Source of the DNA: Acidimicrobiaceae bacterium
GTDB taxonomy: Bacteria > Actinomycetota > Acidimicrobiia > Acidimicrobiales > RAAP-2
Reading direction: 5' to 3'
Assembly (NCBI GenBank): GCA_003157945.1
Contig: PMFY01000359.1
Location: 7,951 to 15,495, forward strand
Length of the DNA stretch: 7,545 bases
The position numbers were made by a program, and so were the translations under genes. This document shows positions 1 to 6,371 of this stretch, in pieces; positions within the stretch are counted from its first letter, which is position 1; each line of letters opens with the position of its first letter. The notes below the pieces were generated by a model that was not told where the DNA came from, did not search any database, and saw nothing but the letters and a program-made list of their open reading frames with translations.

Positions 1-614
1 TTGACCCGGATGTGCTTCGAGGCGAGCTCGTTGGCCAGGCTGCGCATGATGCCGACGACACCGTGCTTGGAGGCCACGTACGCCGTCAGGAACGGCTGGC
101 CCTTGAGTCCGGCCGTCGAACTGATGAGGATCATCGAGCCCGACCCCGCGTCCAGCAGGTGGGGGAGGGCGGCGGTGCACGTGTTCCAGACGCCGGTCAG
201 GTTGATGCCGACCACCGTGTCCCAGAGGGCGGGGGTCACCTCGTCCCACCGGCGGATCGCGCACACGCCGGCGTTGGCCACGACGACGTCGAGCCGGCCC
301 AGTTCGGCGACCCCCTCGGCCACCGCGGCGGCCATACCCGCGGCGTCCCGCACGTCGACGGAGCGGGTCACCACCCGTCCACCGGCCTCCTCCACCTGCT
401 GCGCGGTGGCGGCGAGGTCCTCGGCGGTGGCCGTGGCGTAGTCCACCTCCTCGACCGGGCCGGCCAGGTCGAGGGCGATGACGTCCGCCCCCTCGGCGGC
501 CATGCGGACGGCATGGCTCCGGCCCTGGCCACGCGCCGCGCCGGTGATCAGGACCACCTTCCCGGGCAGGCGGCCGGTCGTCCGTGCGTCGGTCGTCCGT
601 GCGTCGGTCGTCAT
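1..614 (-). CDS. Mycofactocin-coupled SDR family oxidoreductase (3' end outside window)
   Basis: A short-chain dehydrogenase/reductase of the kind found with mycofactocin, expected to oxidise an alcohol or reduce a carbonyl using a tightly held NAD(H). The first 204 residues are visible. A Rossmann motif TGAARGQG lies at residues 24-31, an acidic residue D49 ends the second strand (favouring NAD over NADP), NAG is at 114-116, the catalytic serine region ISS at 164-166, and the catalytic pair Y179-x3-K183 is intact. The GAARGQGR variant of the glycine motif is typical of mycofactocin-associated SDRs. The ATG at 614 overlaps the stop of the upstream flavoprotein gene as ATGA and is preceded by GGGAG (622-626) about 7 nt away, so this start is well supported. 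The N-terminus contains a duplicated TDART peptide from a 15-bp tandem repeat. The substrate cannot be read from the sequence. Subfamily assignment is by recognition of the motif and by operon context. Confidence 0.93.
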   Translation of the reverse strand, partial: MTTDARTTDARTTGRLPGKVVLITGAARGQGRSHAVRMAAEGADVIALDLAGPVEEVDYATATAEDLAATAQQVEEAGGRVVTRSVDVRDAAGMAAAVAEGVAELGRLDVVVANAGVCAIRRWDEVTPALWDTVVGINLTGVWNTCTAALPHLLDAGSGSMILISSTAGLKGQPFLTAYVASKHGVVGIMRSLANELASKHIRV

Positions 615-620
615 GCGGTC
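576..620. repeat. 15-bp tandem repeat at the OYE/SDR junction
   Basis: Two exact copies of GGTCGTCCGTGCGTC (576-590 and 591-605) are followed by a third, degenerate copy (606-620) that begins GGTCGTC and contains the SDR start codon and the stop codon of the upstream gene. On the coding strand the copies encode the repeated peptide TDART right after the start Met. The unit length is a multiple of three, so gain or loss of a copy would lengthen or shorten the SDR N-terminus without shifting frame. Confidence 0.85.
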
Positions 621-2599
621 GCTCCCGTCGAGGCGTGGATCCGTGGCGCGGGCCCCAGGCCGCACACCTCGAGGGCGAGGCGCCGTCCTTCGAGGACGGC
701 CTCGAGGACGGTGCGGGGCGCCACGCAGTCACCGGCCCGCAGGGTGAAGGGGTGGGCCAGGTAGAGGGACTCCTCGGGGAGCCGGTGCCCGCAGTCGACC
801 ACCACGGCGGCCGGCACCGAGCGGGAGGCACCCGTCCACGGGTCCTCGAGGTGGGCACGGCCGTCGGCCAGACGGCGCAGCCGCGCCCGCAGCTCCCGGC
901 GGACGCCGGCCTGCTGGAGGCGCGTGTTGGCGTCGGCCAGGTCCCCGGTCAGCGACAGCAGGGTGCCGGCGATCTGGTCGGCGGTCACCAGGGCCACGTC
1001 CCGACCGGCCTCGGCCAGCCATTCGGCCACGCCCACGGCGATCGGGCCGCCCACGGTGTCGTGCACCAGGACCGGGCCGTCGGGCAGGGCGCCCACCCCG
1101 CCGGCCAGGGCCGACAGGGCGTCGATCACGACCACGGAGCCGTCGCCGGGCACCGGTGGCGGCGCGGGGCGGCCGCCGGTGGCGAGCACGACCGTCGTGC
1201 CCTCCGCCCGGGCGGCGTCGAGGTCGTCGGCGGTCACCTCGACGCCGGTGGACACACGGACGCCGAGCCGGTCGCACTCGGAGCCGAGCCACGCCGGCAG
1301 GGCGGACAGGCGGCGACGCCCGGGGCCGACGGCCGCCGTCACCAGCGTGCCCCCGACGTGGTCCGAGCGCTCGAGCAGGCGCACCCGGTGCCCCCGGAGC
1401 GCGAGGATCCGGGCACACTCGAGGCCGGCCGGCCCGGCGCCCACGACGAGAGCGTCGACGTCCGGGTCCGGGCCGTCGGGACCGGCCGCCGCCGGGTCGA
1501 CATCGACGGTCTCGTGCCCCGACCTCGGCTCGCCCACGCAGCTCACCAGGGGGTTGCGGTTGTCGCGCACCCGGCAGGCCTGGTTGCACAGGATGCAGGG
1601 CCGCACCGTCGACGCCGCGCCGGCCCGGACCTTGGCCACCAGCTCGGGATCGGCGATCTGGGCCCGGGTCATCTCCACCAGGTCCGCGGTGCCGTCCGCC
1701 AGGGCCGACGCGGCCATGGACGGGTCGACCACGCTCCCCTGCAGCACCACGGGCACCCGGCCGTCGGCGGCCCGCCGCATGGCGGCGCAGAGCCCGAGGT
1801 TGCACCCGTCCGGGGTGTGGGCGTCGGGGCGGTAGGCGGTGGTCGAGTAGGGACCGCCGCGCACGACGGTCAGCAGGTCGACGGCGTCGGCCAGCGCCCC
1901 GACCTGCTCGGCCGCGTGCTCCGGGGTCACCCCCGCCCACGGGGCCAGCTCGTCACACGACAGGCGCAGGCCGACGATGTGGTCGGCTCCGACCGCCCGC
2001 CGGACGGCGGCGATGACCTCACGGGTGAGCAGCAGCCGGTCCCGTCCGTAGTCGTCGTCGCGCTGGTTGGTGAGGCCCGAGTGGAACTGCCGGAGGACCG
2101 ACAGGGGCCCGGCGTCGAGCTCGACACCGTCGAGGCCGGAGTCGACGGCGGCCCGGGCCGCGGCGGCGAAGCCCTCGACCAGGGCGGCGATCTCGGGCCG
2201 CCCCATGGGCATCGGGAGTTCGCGGCTGACCACGTCGGCGACGGCGGACGGGGCCCACAGCACGGACTGCGAGTAGGCGCTCGACCCCTGGCCGCCGGCG
2301 TGGCCCAGCCCGGCCAGCACCACGGTCCCGTGGGGACGGCAGGCCTCGGCCACCGCCCGCCACCCCGCCCCGCAGGCGGTGGCCAGCGGGGCGCGCTCGT
2401 AGGGCCAGTCCGATGGGTGGACGGAGGCCGTCTCGGTGATGACCACGCCGGCACCGCCCGCCGCCCGGGCCGCGTAGTAGGCGACGTGGCGCGGACCGAT
2501 CGACCGGCCGTCACCGAGGTTCGTCTCGTGGGGGCCGAAGACCACCCGCGACGGTGCCGTGCGCGCGCCCAGTCCGACCGGCCCGACGAGGTCGCTCAC
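611..2599 (-). CDS. Mycofactocin-system FadH/OYE family oxidoreductase (type 2-like)
   Basis: A 662-residue flavoprotein with the layout of 2,4-dienoyl-CoA reductase (FadH): an N-terminal Old-Yellow-Enzyme TIM barrel (about 1-330), a 4Fe-4S motif (C335-x2-C338-x3-C342-x11-C354), an FAD-binding Rossmann motif GAGPAGLE (387-394) and a second dinucleotide domain (about 508-540, DTVGG). It is expected to pass electrons from NAD(P)H through FAD and Fe-S to FMN. The barrel signature QFHSGLTNQRDDDYG is present at 171-185. At the place where E. coli FadH has its active-site tyrosine (as I recall, GYL before the NxF/TNQR stretch) this protein has S167. The GTG at 2599 overlaps the mftC stop as GTGA. 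No Shine-Dalgarno precedes it, so re-initiation after mftC is likely; upstream in-frame starts would lie inside mftC. The family regularly accompanies mycofactocin genes. A role in re-oxidising or reducing the cofactor, or in a substrate pathway, is inference. Confidence 0.9.
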   Translation of the reverse strand: MSDLVGPVGLGARTAPSRVVFGPHETNLGDGRSIGPRHVAYYAARAAGGAGVVITETASVHPSDWPYERAPLATACGAGWRAVAEACRPHGTVVLAGLGHAGGQGSSAYSQSVLWAPSAVADVVSRELPMPMGRPEIAALVEGFAAAARAAVDSGLDGVELDAGPLSVLRQFHSGLTNQRDDDYGRDRLLLTREVIAAVRRAVGADHIVGLRLSCDELAPWAGVTPEHAAEQVGALADAVDLLTVVRGGPYSTTAYRPDAHTPDGCNLGLCAAMRRAADGRVPVVLQGSVVDPSMAASALADGTADLVEMTRAQIADPELVAKVRAGAASTVRPCILCNQACRVRDNRNPLVSCVGEPRSGHETVDVDPAAAGPDGPDPDVDALVVGAGPAGLECARILALRGHRVRLLERSDHVGGTLVTAAVGPGRRRLSALPAWLGSECDRLGVRVSTGVEVTADDLDAARAEGTTVVLATGGRPAPPPVPGDGSVVVIDALSALAGGVGALPDGPVLVHDTVGGPIAVGVAEWLAEAGRDVALVTADQIAGTLLSLTGDLADANTRLQQAGVRRELRARLRRLADGRAHLEDPWTGASRSVPAAVVVDCGHRLPEESLYLAHPFTLRAGDCVAPRTVLEAVLEGRRLALEVCGLGPAPRIHASTGATA

Positions 2600-3828
2600 C
2601 GGGAGGTGGGCGCGGGGCCGGCGGTGGACCCGGCCAGCGGGTGCTCGTCGCAGCTGCGGACGGGGCGCCGCTCCGGTGTGCCGACCCGGGCCGTCAGGGC
2701 CACCGCCACCCGGCGCGGCCGGGACGAGTGGTCGGGGGTGGGACGGGGCGGCTCGGCCCCGTCCCGTGCGTCGAGCGCGTGCTGGCCGTGGCCGAGGACG
2801 CACTCCGGGTCGGGACCGTCCAGCGGGAGACCCGTGAAGAACTTGGCCGCCATGCAGCCGCCCCGGCAGGCGTCGAAGTGTCCGCACGAGTTGCACGCGC
2901 CCGCGCTCTGCGGGGCGCGGAGCTCCAGGAACAGGTCGGACTCCCGCCACACCGAGGGGAACCCGCCGGCGTCGCGCACGTTGCCGGCCAGGAACTCGTC
3001 GTGGATGGCGAACGGGCAGGCGTAGACGTCACCCACCGGGTCGACCAGGCAGACCACCCGCCCGGCGCCACAGAGGTTCAGTCCGGGCAGGGCGTCGCCG
3101 TAGCCGGCCAGATGGAAGAACGAGTCGCCCGTCAGCACCTCCTCGCCCCGCAGGACCAGCCAGTCGTAGAGCTGCCGCTGCTGGTCGGCCGTCGGGTGGA
3201 GCTCGTCCCAGACGTCGGCCCCGCGGCCGGACGGGCGGAGGCGGGTCAGGCGGAGCTGCGCCCCGTACCGGTCGGCGATCGCCTTGAAGGCGTCGAGCTG
3301 CCCGACGTTGTGGCGGGTCACCACCACCGAGACCTTGAATCCGGTGAACCCGGCGGCGGCCAGCCGTTCCATGGCGGTGACGGCGGTGGCGAACGAGCCG
3401 GTGCCCCGCACGGCGTCGTTCACCTCGGCGGTCGCCCCGTCGAGGGAGATCTGGACGTCGACGTAGTCGCTGGCCGCCAGTCGGGCCGCCACGGCGTCGG
3501 TGATGCGCGACCCGTTGGTCGAGAACTTCACGCCTACGTGGTGCTCGGTGGCGTAGTCGACGAGGTCCCAGAAGTCGGACCGGATGGTCGGCTCGCCCCC
3601 ACCGATGTTCACGTAGAAGATCTGCATCCGCTCGAACTCGTCGATGAGCGCCCGGCACTCCGCCGTCGTGAGCTCGCGGGGGTCGCGCCGGCCGGAGCTC
3701 GACAGGCAGTGCACACAGGCGAGGTTGCAGGCGTAGGTGAGCTCCCAGGTCAGGCAGATGGGCGCGTCGAGGCCCTGTTCGAACCGGTCGACGAGGCGGG
3801 TCCCGGCGGGCGGGACGACGGTCGTCAC
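2596..3828 (-). CDS. mftC: Mycofactocin radical SAM maturase MftC
   Basis: This 410-residue radical SAM/SPASM enzyme acts on the C-terminus of MftA. Characterised MftC removes the carboxylate of the terminal tyrosine and then joins it to the neighbouring valine. The radical SAM cluster motif is C34-x3-C38-x2-C41, followed by GGGEP at 76-80. The SPASM domain is complete: C253 with G266-x4-C271, then C312-x2-C315-x5-C321-x3-C325, and a final C343, giving ligands for two auxiliary 4Fe-4S clusters. The GTG start at 3828 overlaps the mftB stop as GTGA, with only a weak GGGTGG upstream, so translation is probably coupled to mftB. The stop overlaps the next gene in the same way. Residues 344-410 form a proline/arginine-rich tail after the last cluster ligand, with no recognisable domain. 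Confidence 0.97.
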   Translation of the reverse strand: MTTVVPPAGTRLVDRFEQGLDAPICLTWELTYACNLACVHCLSSSGRRDPRELTTAECRALIDEFERMQIFYVNIGGGEPTIRSDFWDLVDYATEHHVGVKFSTNGSRITDAVAARLAASDYVDVQISLDGATAEVNDAVRGTGSFATAVTAMERLAAAGFTGFKVSVVVTRHNVGQLDAFKAIADRYGAQLRLTRLRPSGRGADVWDELHPTADQQRQLYDWLVLRGEEVLTGDSFFHLAGYGDALPGLNLCGAGRVVCLVDPVGDVYACPFAIHDEFLAGNVRDAGGFPSVWRESDLFLELRAPQSAGACNSCGHFDACRGGCMAAKFFTGLPLDGPDPECVLGHGQHALDARDGAEPPRPTPDHSSRPRRVAVALTARVGTPERRPVRSCDEHPLAGSTAGPAPTSR

Positions 3829-4127
3829 GCCACCCGCTCGCAGATCATCCCGGAGTCGGCCAGTGTGGCCAGGGCCAGCTCGTAGGCCCCCTGTTCCTCG
3901 GGCGCCACGCCGGCGGCCCGGCAGGCGGCCCGTCCCGACGGCTGCTCGGCCAGCGACTCCACGACGGCCAGCAGCGTCCGGCTCTTCAGGAACGAGAGGC
4001 GCCGGGTGCCGAAGTGGTAGGCCAGGGCACCGAACGACTCGGGGCGCAACGCCACCTGGGGGTGGAGCGCGTAGGGCCGCGCCGGATCGAACGGCGCGCC
4101 GGTCGACGGCGGGATGGCGGGGGGCAC
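3825..4127 (-). CDS. mftB: Mycofactocin peptide chaperone MftB (RRE-type)
   Basis: A 100-residue protein matching MftB, the small PqqD-like recognition element that binds the MftA leader and hands the peptide to MftC. Family-typical stretches are ALRPESFGALAYHFGTRRL (residues 26-44) and SFLKSRTLLAVVESL (45-59). The C-terminus (DSGMICERVA) is also usual for the family. The GTG at 4127 is chosen because the conserved part begins near residue 17. The region before it has no good Shine-Dalgarno, only GGAA about 9 nt upstream. The frame stays open backwards for 11 further sense codons to the TAG stop of mftA, so mftA and mftB are in the same frame. The stop overlaps the mftC start. The exact start is somewhat uncertain. 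Confidence 0.95.
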   Translation of the reverse strand: MPPAIPPSTGAPFDPARPYALHPQVALRPESFGALAYHFGTRRLSFLKSRTLLAVVESLAEQPSGRAACRAAGVAPEEQGAYELALATLADSGMICERVA

Positions 4128-4160
4128 GGCTGCGGGTTCCGAACGGGTGGCTGCGGCGGC

Positions 4161-4307
4161 CTAGTAGACGCCGCACATCCCGTCGATGGACACGTCCTCG
4201 ACGAGCAGATCGCTCTCCACCAGGGCCTCGGCGGTGGCCTCGGCGGCCGGAGCGGTCTCGTCGGCGGGGGCTGCGGGGGTGGGAACCCCGGTCGTGGTGA
4301 CGGTCAT
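4161..4307 (-). CDS. mftA: Mycofactocin precursor peptide MftA
   Basis: A 48-residue peptide ending in IDGMCGVY, the invariant tail of mycofactocin precursors. The terminal Val-Tyr pair is what MftC decarboxylates and crosslinks, and after cleavage by MftE it becomes the redox-active core. The preceding acidic stretch (LVESDLLVEDVS) is the part expected to be bound by MftB. The ATG at 4307 is preceded by a strong GGAGG (4312-4316) four bases upstream, which fixes the start. The first 25 or so residues are rich in Ala, Pro and Thr, making the leader longer than the roughly 30-residue mycobacterial peptide as I remember it. It is the first gene of the leftward operon and is easily missed because of its size. 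Confidence 0.97.
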   Translation of the reverse strand: MTVTTTGVPTPAAPADETAPAAEATAEALVESDLLVEDVSIDGMCGVY

Positions 4308-4311
4308 GGAT

Positions 4312-4316
4312 CCTCC
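4312..4316 (-). promoter_or_regulatory. Shine-Dalgarno site of mftA
   Basis: GGAGG on the minus strand, four bases before the mftA ATG, is the clearest ribosome-binding site in the biosynthetic operon. By contrast mftB and the OYE gene have little or none and mftC only a weak one. This suggests that precursor peptide is made in excess over its modifying enzymes. Confidence 0.75.
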
Positions 4317-4353
4317 GGAGGTCGGGCGGCACGGGGCCGGGCTCGGGTCAGTG

Positions 4354-4371
4354 GATGCAATTTAGTGCACC
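4354..4371. promoter_or_regulatory. Candidate MftR operator in the mftA-mftR divergent region
   Basis: The 18-bp stretch GATGCAATTTAGTGCACC is an imperfect dyad: TGCA at 4356-4359 and 4366-4369 are symmetric around a 6-bp centre, with the outer bases partly matching (12 of 18 positions symmetric). It lies between the divergent mftA and mftR genes, where a TetR-family repressor would be expected to bind, and it overlaps the possible mftA -10 element. A GGATGC direct repeat (4353-4358, 4372-4377) is nearby. Binding by MftR is inferred from position only. Confidence 0.35.
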
Positions 4372-4387
4372 GGATGCCAAAATGGAA
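4359..4387 (-). promoter_or_regulatory. Possible mftA promoter (-35/-10)
   Basis: On the minus strand TTCCAT (4387-4382) and TAAATT (4364-4359) are separated by 17 bases, inside the only AT-rich patch of this region. The -10 matches the TATAAT consensus at four of six bases and the -35 is weak (three of six). Transcription would start near 4352, leaving a leader of about 45 nt before mftA. This is a consensus-based guess. Confidence 0.3.
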
Positions 4388-4412
4388 GCGTGACGACCGG
4401 TCGGACCTGATA

Positions 4413-5051
4413 ATGCCCGCGGAAGGGGAGACGGCGCCCCCCGCTGCGACGGACGGGGCGACCCGGGGCCGTCCGGCGGCGACGTCGCGCCAGGACGTGG
4501 CCCGGGCCGCCCTCGACCTGTTCGCCCGCCAGGGCTACGACGCCACGACGGTGGACGAGATCGCCGCGGCGGTCGGGATCTCCCGGCGGACGTTCTTCCG
4601 CTACTACGAGTCCAAGCCCGACGTCGTGTGGGGGGAGTTCGACGCCGAGCTGGGCCGCCTGCGCGACCGCTTGGCCGAGGCCCCGGACAGCGAGCCGCTG
4701 ATGGACGTGCTGCGGCGGTCGGTCATCGCCACCAACCGCTTCGGTGCGGGCGAGCTCGACGAGTTGCGCATCCGGATCGTCCTGATCAGCACCGTCCCCA
4801 CGTTGGTGGCCCATTCGGCCGTCCGCTACGAGGAGTGGTGTGACGTGGTCGCCGGCTTCGCCGCCACGCGGCTCGGGGCGTCGCCGGACGACCTCGCCCC
4901 GCAGACGGTCGCCCGGGCGGCCCTCGGGGCGGCGATGGCGGCCTTCGCCTGCTGGGCCCGCGGCGCCGGCGACGACCTCGTGGCGGAGGTGGACCGGGCC
5001 TTCCGCCTGCTGGCCACCGGGTTCACCGGGGGAGCGGACCCGGAGGACTGA
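4413..5051 (+). CDS. mftR: Mycofactocin TetR-family transcriptional regulator MftR
   Basis: A 212-residue TetR-family repressor divergent from mftA. The N-terminal DNA-binding domain covers about residues 24-70, with the helix-turn-helix in TTVDEIAAAVGISRRTFFRYYESK (46-68). The stretch RRTFFRYYESKPDVVWGEFD closely resembles MftR proteins. The remaining residues form the usual ligand-binding helical domain. Characterised mycobacterial MftR represses the mft genes and responds to long-chain acyl-CoA; this ligand is assumed by homology. The start is uncertain: ATG 4413 is preferred because ATG 4374 would add 13 unconserved residues and lies in the promoter region. Neither has a clear Shine-Dalgarno, so a leaderless message is possible. 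A GTG at 4497 would cut into the DNA-binding domain. Confidence 0.92.
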   Translation: MPAEGETAPPAATDGATRGRPAATSRQDVARAALDLFARQGYDATTVDEIAAAVGISRRTFFRYYESKPDVVWGEFDAELGRLRDRLAEAPDSEPLMDVLRRSVIATNRFGAGELDELRIRIVLISTVPTLVAHSAVRYEEWCDVVAGFAATRLGASPDDLAPQTVARAALGAAMAAFACWARGAGDDLVAEVDRAFRLLATGFTGGADPED

Positions 5052-5151
5052 GCGCGCCGCGCCGTGGGGGATCCGACGGCCGTTCCGGACCGCCCACCCA
5101 CCGTGTCGACGGCGCCGGGGTGACGGTGGGATGCTGGTGCCCTGAACGCTG

Positions 5152-5168
5152 GGCGCCAGGGGGGCGCC
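5152..5168 (+). other. Small GGCGCC hairpin before the alcohol dehydrogenase gene
   Basis: GGCGCC at 5152-5157 and again at 5163-5168 can pair as a 6-bp stem with the loop AGGGG. It ends six bases before the GGGGAGG Shine-Dalgarno (5175-5181). A third GGCGCC is at 5111-5116. It could be a weak terminator for mftR or affect translation initiation, but such short GC palindromes are common in DNA of this composition. The rest of the 135-bp gap shows no clear promoter. Confidence 0.25.
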
Positions 5169-5186
5169 GCGACTGGGGAGGACCAC

Positions 5187-6338
5187 ATGAAGATCCGTGC
5201 CGCCGTCTGCTCCGGGCTCGAGGAGCCCTGGAAGACCGAAGAGGTCGAGATCGATGCTCCGCACGCGCACGAGGTGGTGGTCCAGATGGCCTACGCCGGC
5301 ATGTGCCACTCGGACGAGCACCTGCGCTCCGGCGACATCAGCGTCGAGCCCGAGGTGCTCTCGGTCTTCGGTGTCGACTCGATGTTCCCGTGCATCGGCG
5401 GCCACGAGGGCGCCGGCGTGGTCGTGGAGGTCGGGGAGAACGTCGAGACCGTGGCCGTCGGGGACCACGTGGCCGCGGCGTTCATGCCGGCGTGCGGCAC
5501 GTGCTTCTGGTGCGCCTCGGGACGCCAGCACCTCTGCGACCTCGGCATGCTCACCTTGGCCGGTCCGATGATGAGCGACATGACCTGGCGCCACCACCTC
5601 GACGGGGCCAACGTGAACCGGATGGCGCAGCTCGGGACGTTCGGCGACCACATGATCGTCAACGAGGCGTCACTGGTGAAGATCGACCGGGACGCCTCGC
5701 TGAAGGCCGCCGCGCTGATCAGCTGCGGGATCTCCACCGGGTTCGGCTCGGCCGTCGACCGGGCGAAGGTGAAGCCGGGGGAGACGGTGGTGGTCGTCGG
5801 GTGCGGCGGCGTCGGCTCCGGCGCACTGCAGGGCGCGCGCCTGGCCGGCGCCCGCCAGATCATCGCCGTGGACCCGCTGCCCTTCAAGCTCGAGAAGGCC
5901 ATGAAGGTGGGCGCCACCCACACCGCGGCGTCCATGCTCGAGGCCAACCTGCTGCTCCCTGAGCTGACGGAGGGTCGGATGGCCGACGTCGTCGTCCTGA
6001 CCCCGGGGGTGCTGACCGGTGACCTCATCGCCCCGGCCATGGCGCTGGCCTCGAAGGACGGCCGGGTGGTCGCTACGGCCATCGCCCCGTTCAACCAGAA
6101 CCAGGTCGACCTCAACCTGTTCAACTTCTCCATGTTCAACCAGGCGCTGCTGGGCACCGTCTTCGGCTCGGTGAGTCCGCGGGTGCAGATCCCCAACCTG
6201 CTCCGCCTCTACGAGGCCGGCATGTTGGAGATCGACGACCTCATCACCCGGGAGTACTCACTCGACCAGGTGCAGGACGGCTACGACGACCTCGCCGCCG
6301 GCACCAACATCCGGGGGATCGTCGCCTTCGACGGCTGA
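5187..6338 (+). CDS. NDMA-dependent zinc alcohol dehydrogenase (mycofactocin-associated nicotinoprotein)
   Basis: A 383-residue medium-chain zinc alcohol dehydrogenase of the class that works in vitro only with an artificial acceptor (NDMA) because its NAD(H) does not exchange. In vivo mycofactocin is thought to take the electrons. Catalytic zinc ligands are visible as C40 (in GMCHSDEH), H73 with E74 (GGHEGAG) and C180 (SCGIS). The structural zinc site is C103-x2-C106-x2-C109-x7-C117. The NAD fold has GCGGVG at 205-210 and the acidic D229 at the end of the second strand. ATG 5187 has a strong GGGGAGG five bases upstream. It lies 135 bp after mftR on the same strand, so it may have its own promoter or be read through from mftR. 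Overall it resembles the Rxyl_3153-type NDMA-dependent family. The alcohol substrate is unknown. Confidence 0.95.
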   Translation: MKIRAAVCSGLEEPWKTEEVEIDAPHAHEVVVQMAYAGMCHSDEHLRSGDISVEPEVLSVFGVDSMFPCIGGHEGAGVVVEVGENVETVAVGDHVAAAFMPACGTCFWCASGRQHLCDLGMLTLAGPMMSDMTWRHHLDGANVNRMAQLGTFGDHMIVNEASLVKIDRDASLKAAALISCGISTGFGSAVDRAKVKPGETVVVVGCGGVGSGALQGARLAGARQIIAVDPLPFKLEKAMKVGATHTAASMLEANLLLPELTEGRMADVVVLTPGVLTGDLIAPAMALASKDGRVVATAIAPFNQNQVDLNLFNFSMFNQALLGTVFGSVSPRVQIPNLLRLYEAGMLEIDDLITREYSLDQVQDGYDDLAAGTNIRGIVAFDG

Positions 6339-6371
6339 GCGGCGCACGCGACGGTCGGCACCGCCGACAGC

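Noticed and set aside
2600..2950. N-terminal extension of the OYE frame
   Set aside because: The extension is Arg/Pro-rich, overlaps the mftC coding sequence and lacks similarity. The GTG at the mftC stop begins directly before the conserved barrel.
584..3025. Very long plus-strand open frame antisense to the OYE and mftC genes
   Set aside because: Its translation is low-complexity Gly/Arg/Val/His-rich and matches no family. Long antisense open frames are expected opposite GC-rich genes.
2554..3885. Long plus-strand open frame antisense to mftC
   Set aside because: It mirrors the conserved MftC frame and shows no domain of its own.
4396..4406. CCGGTCGGA shared between the mftR region and the right-end hairpin
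   Set aside because: The shared 9-mer is GC-rich, is found in unrelated contexts and is likely chance.
4362..5651. Long minus-strand open frame across mftR and the alcohol dehydrogenase
   Set aside because: It crosses two well-supported genes and an intergenic region, and its composition is that of an antisense shadow.
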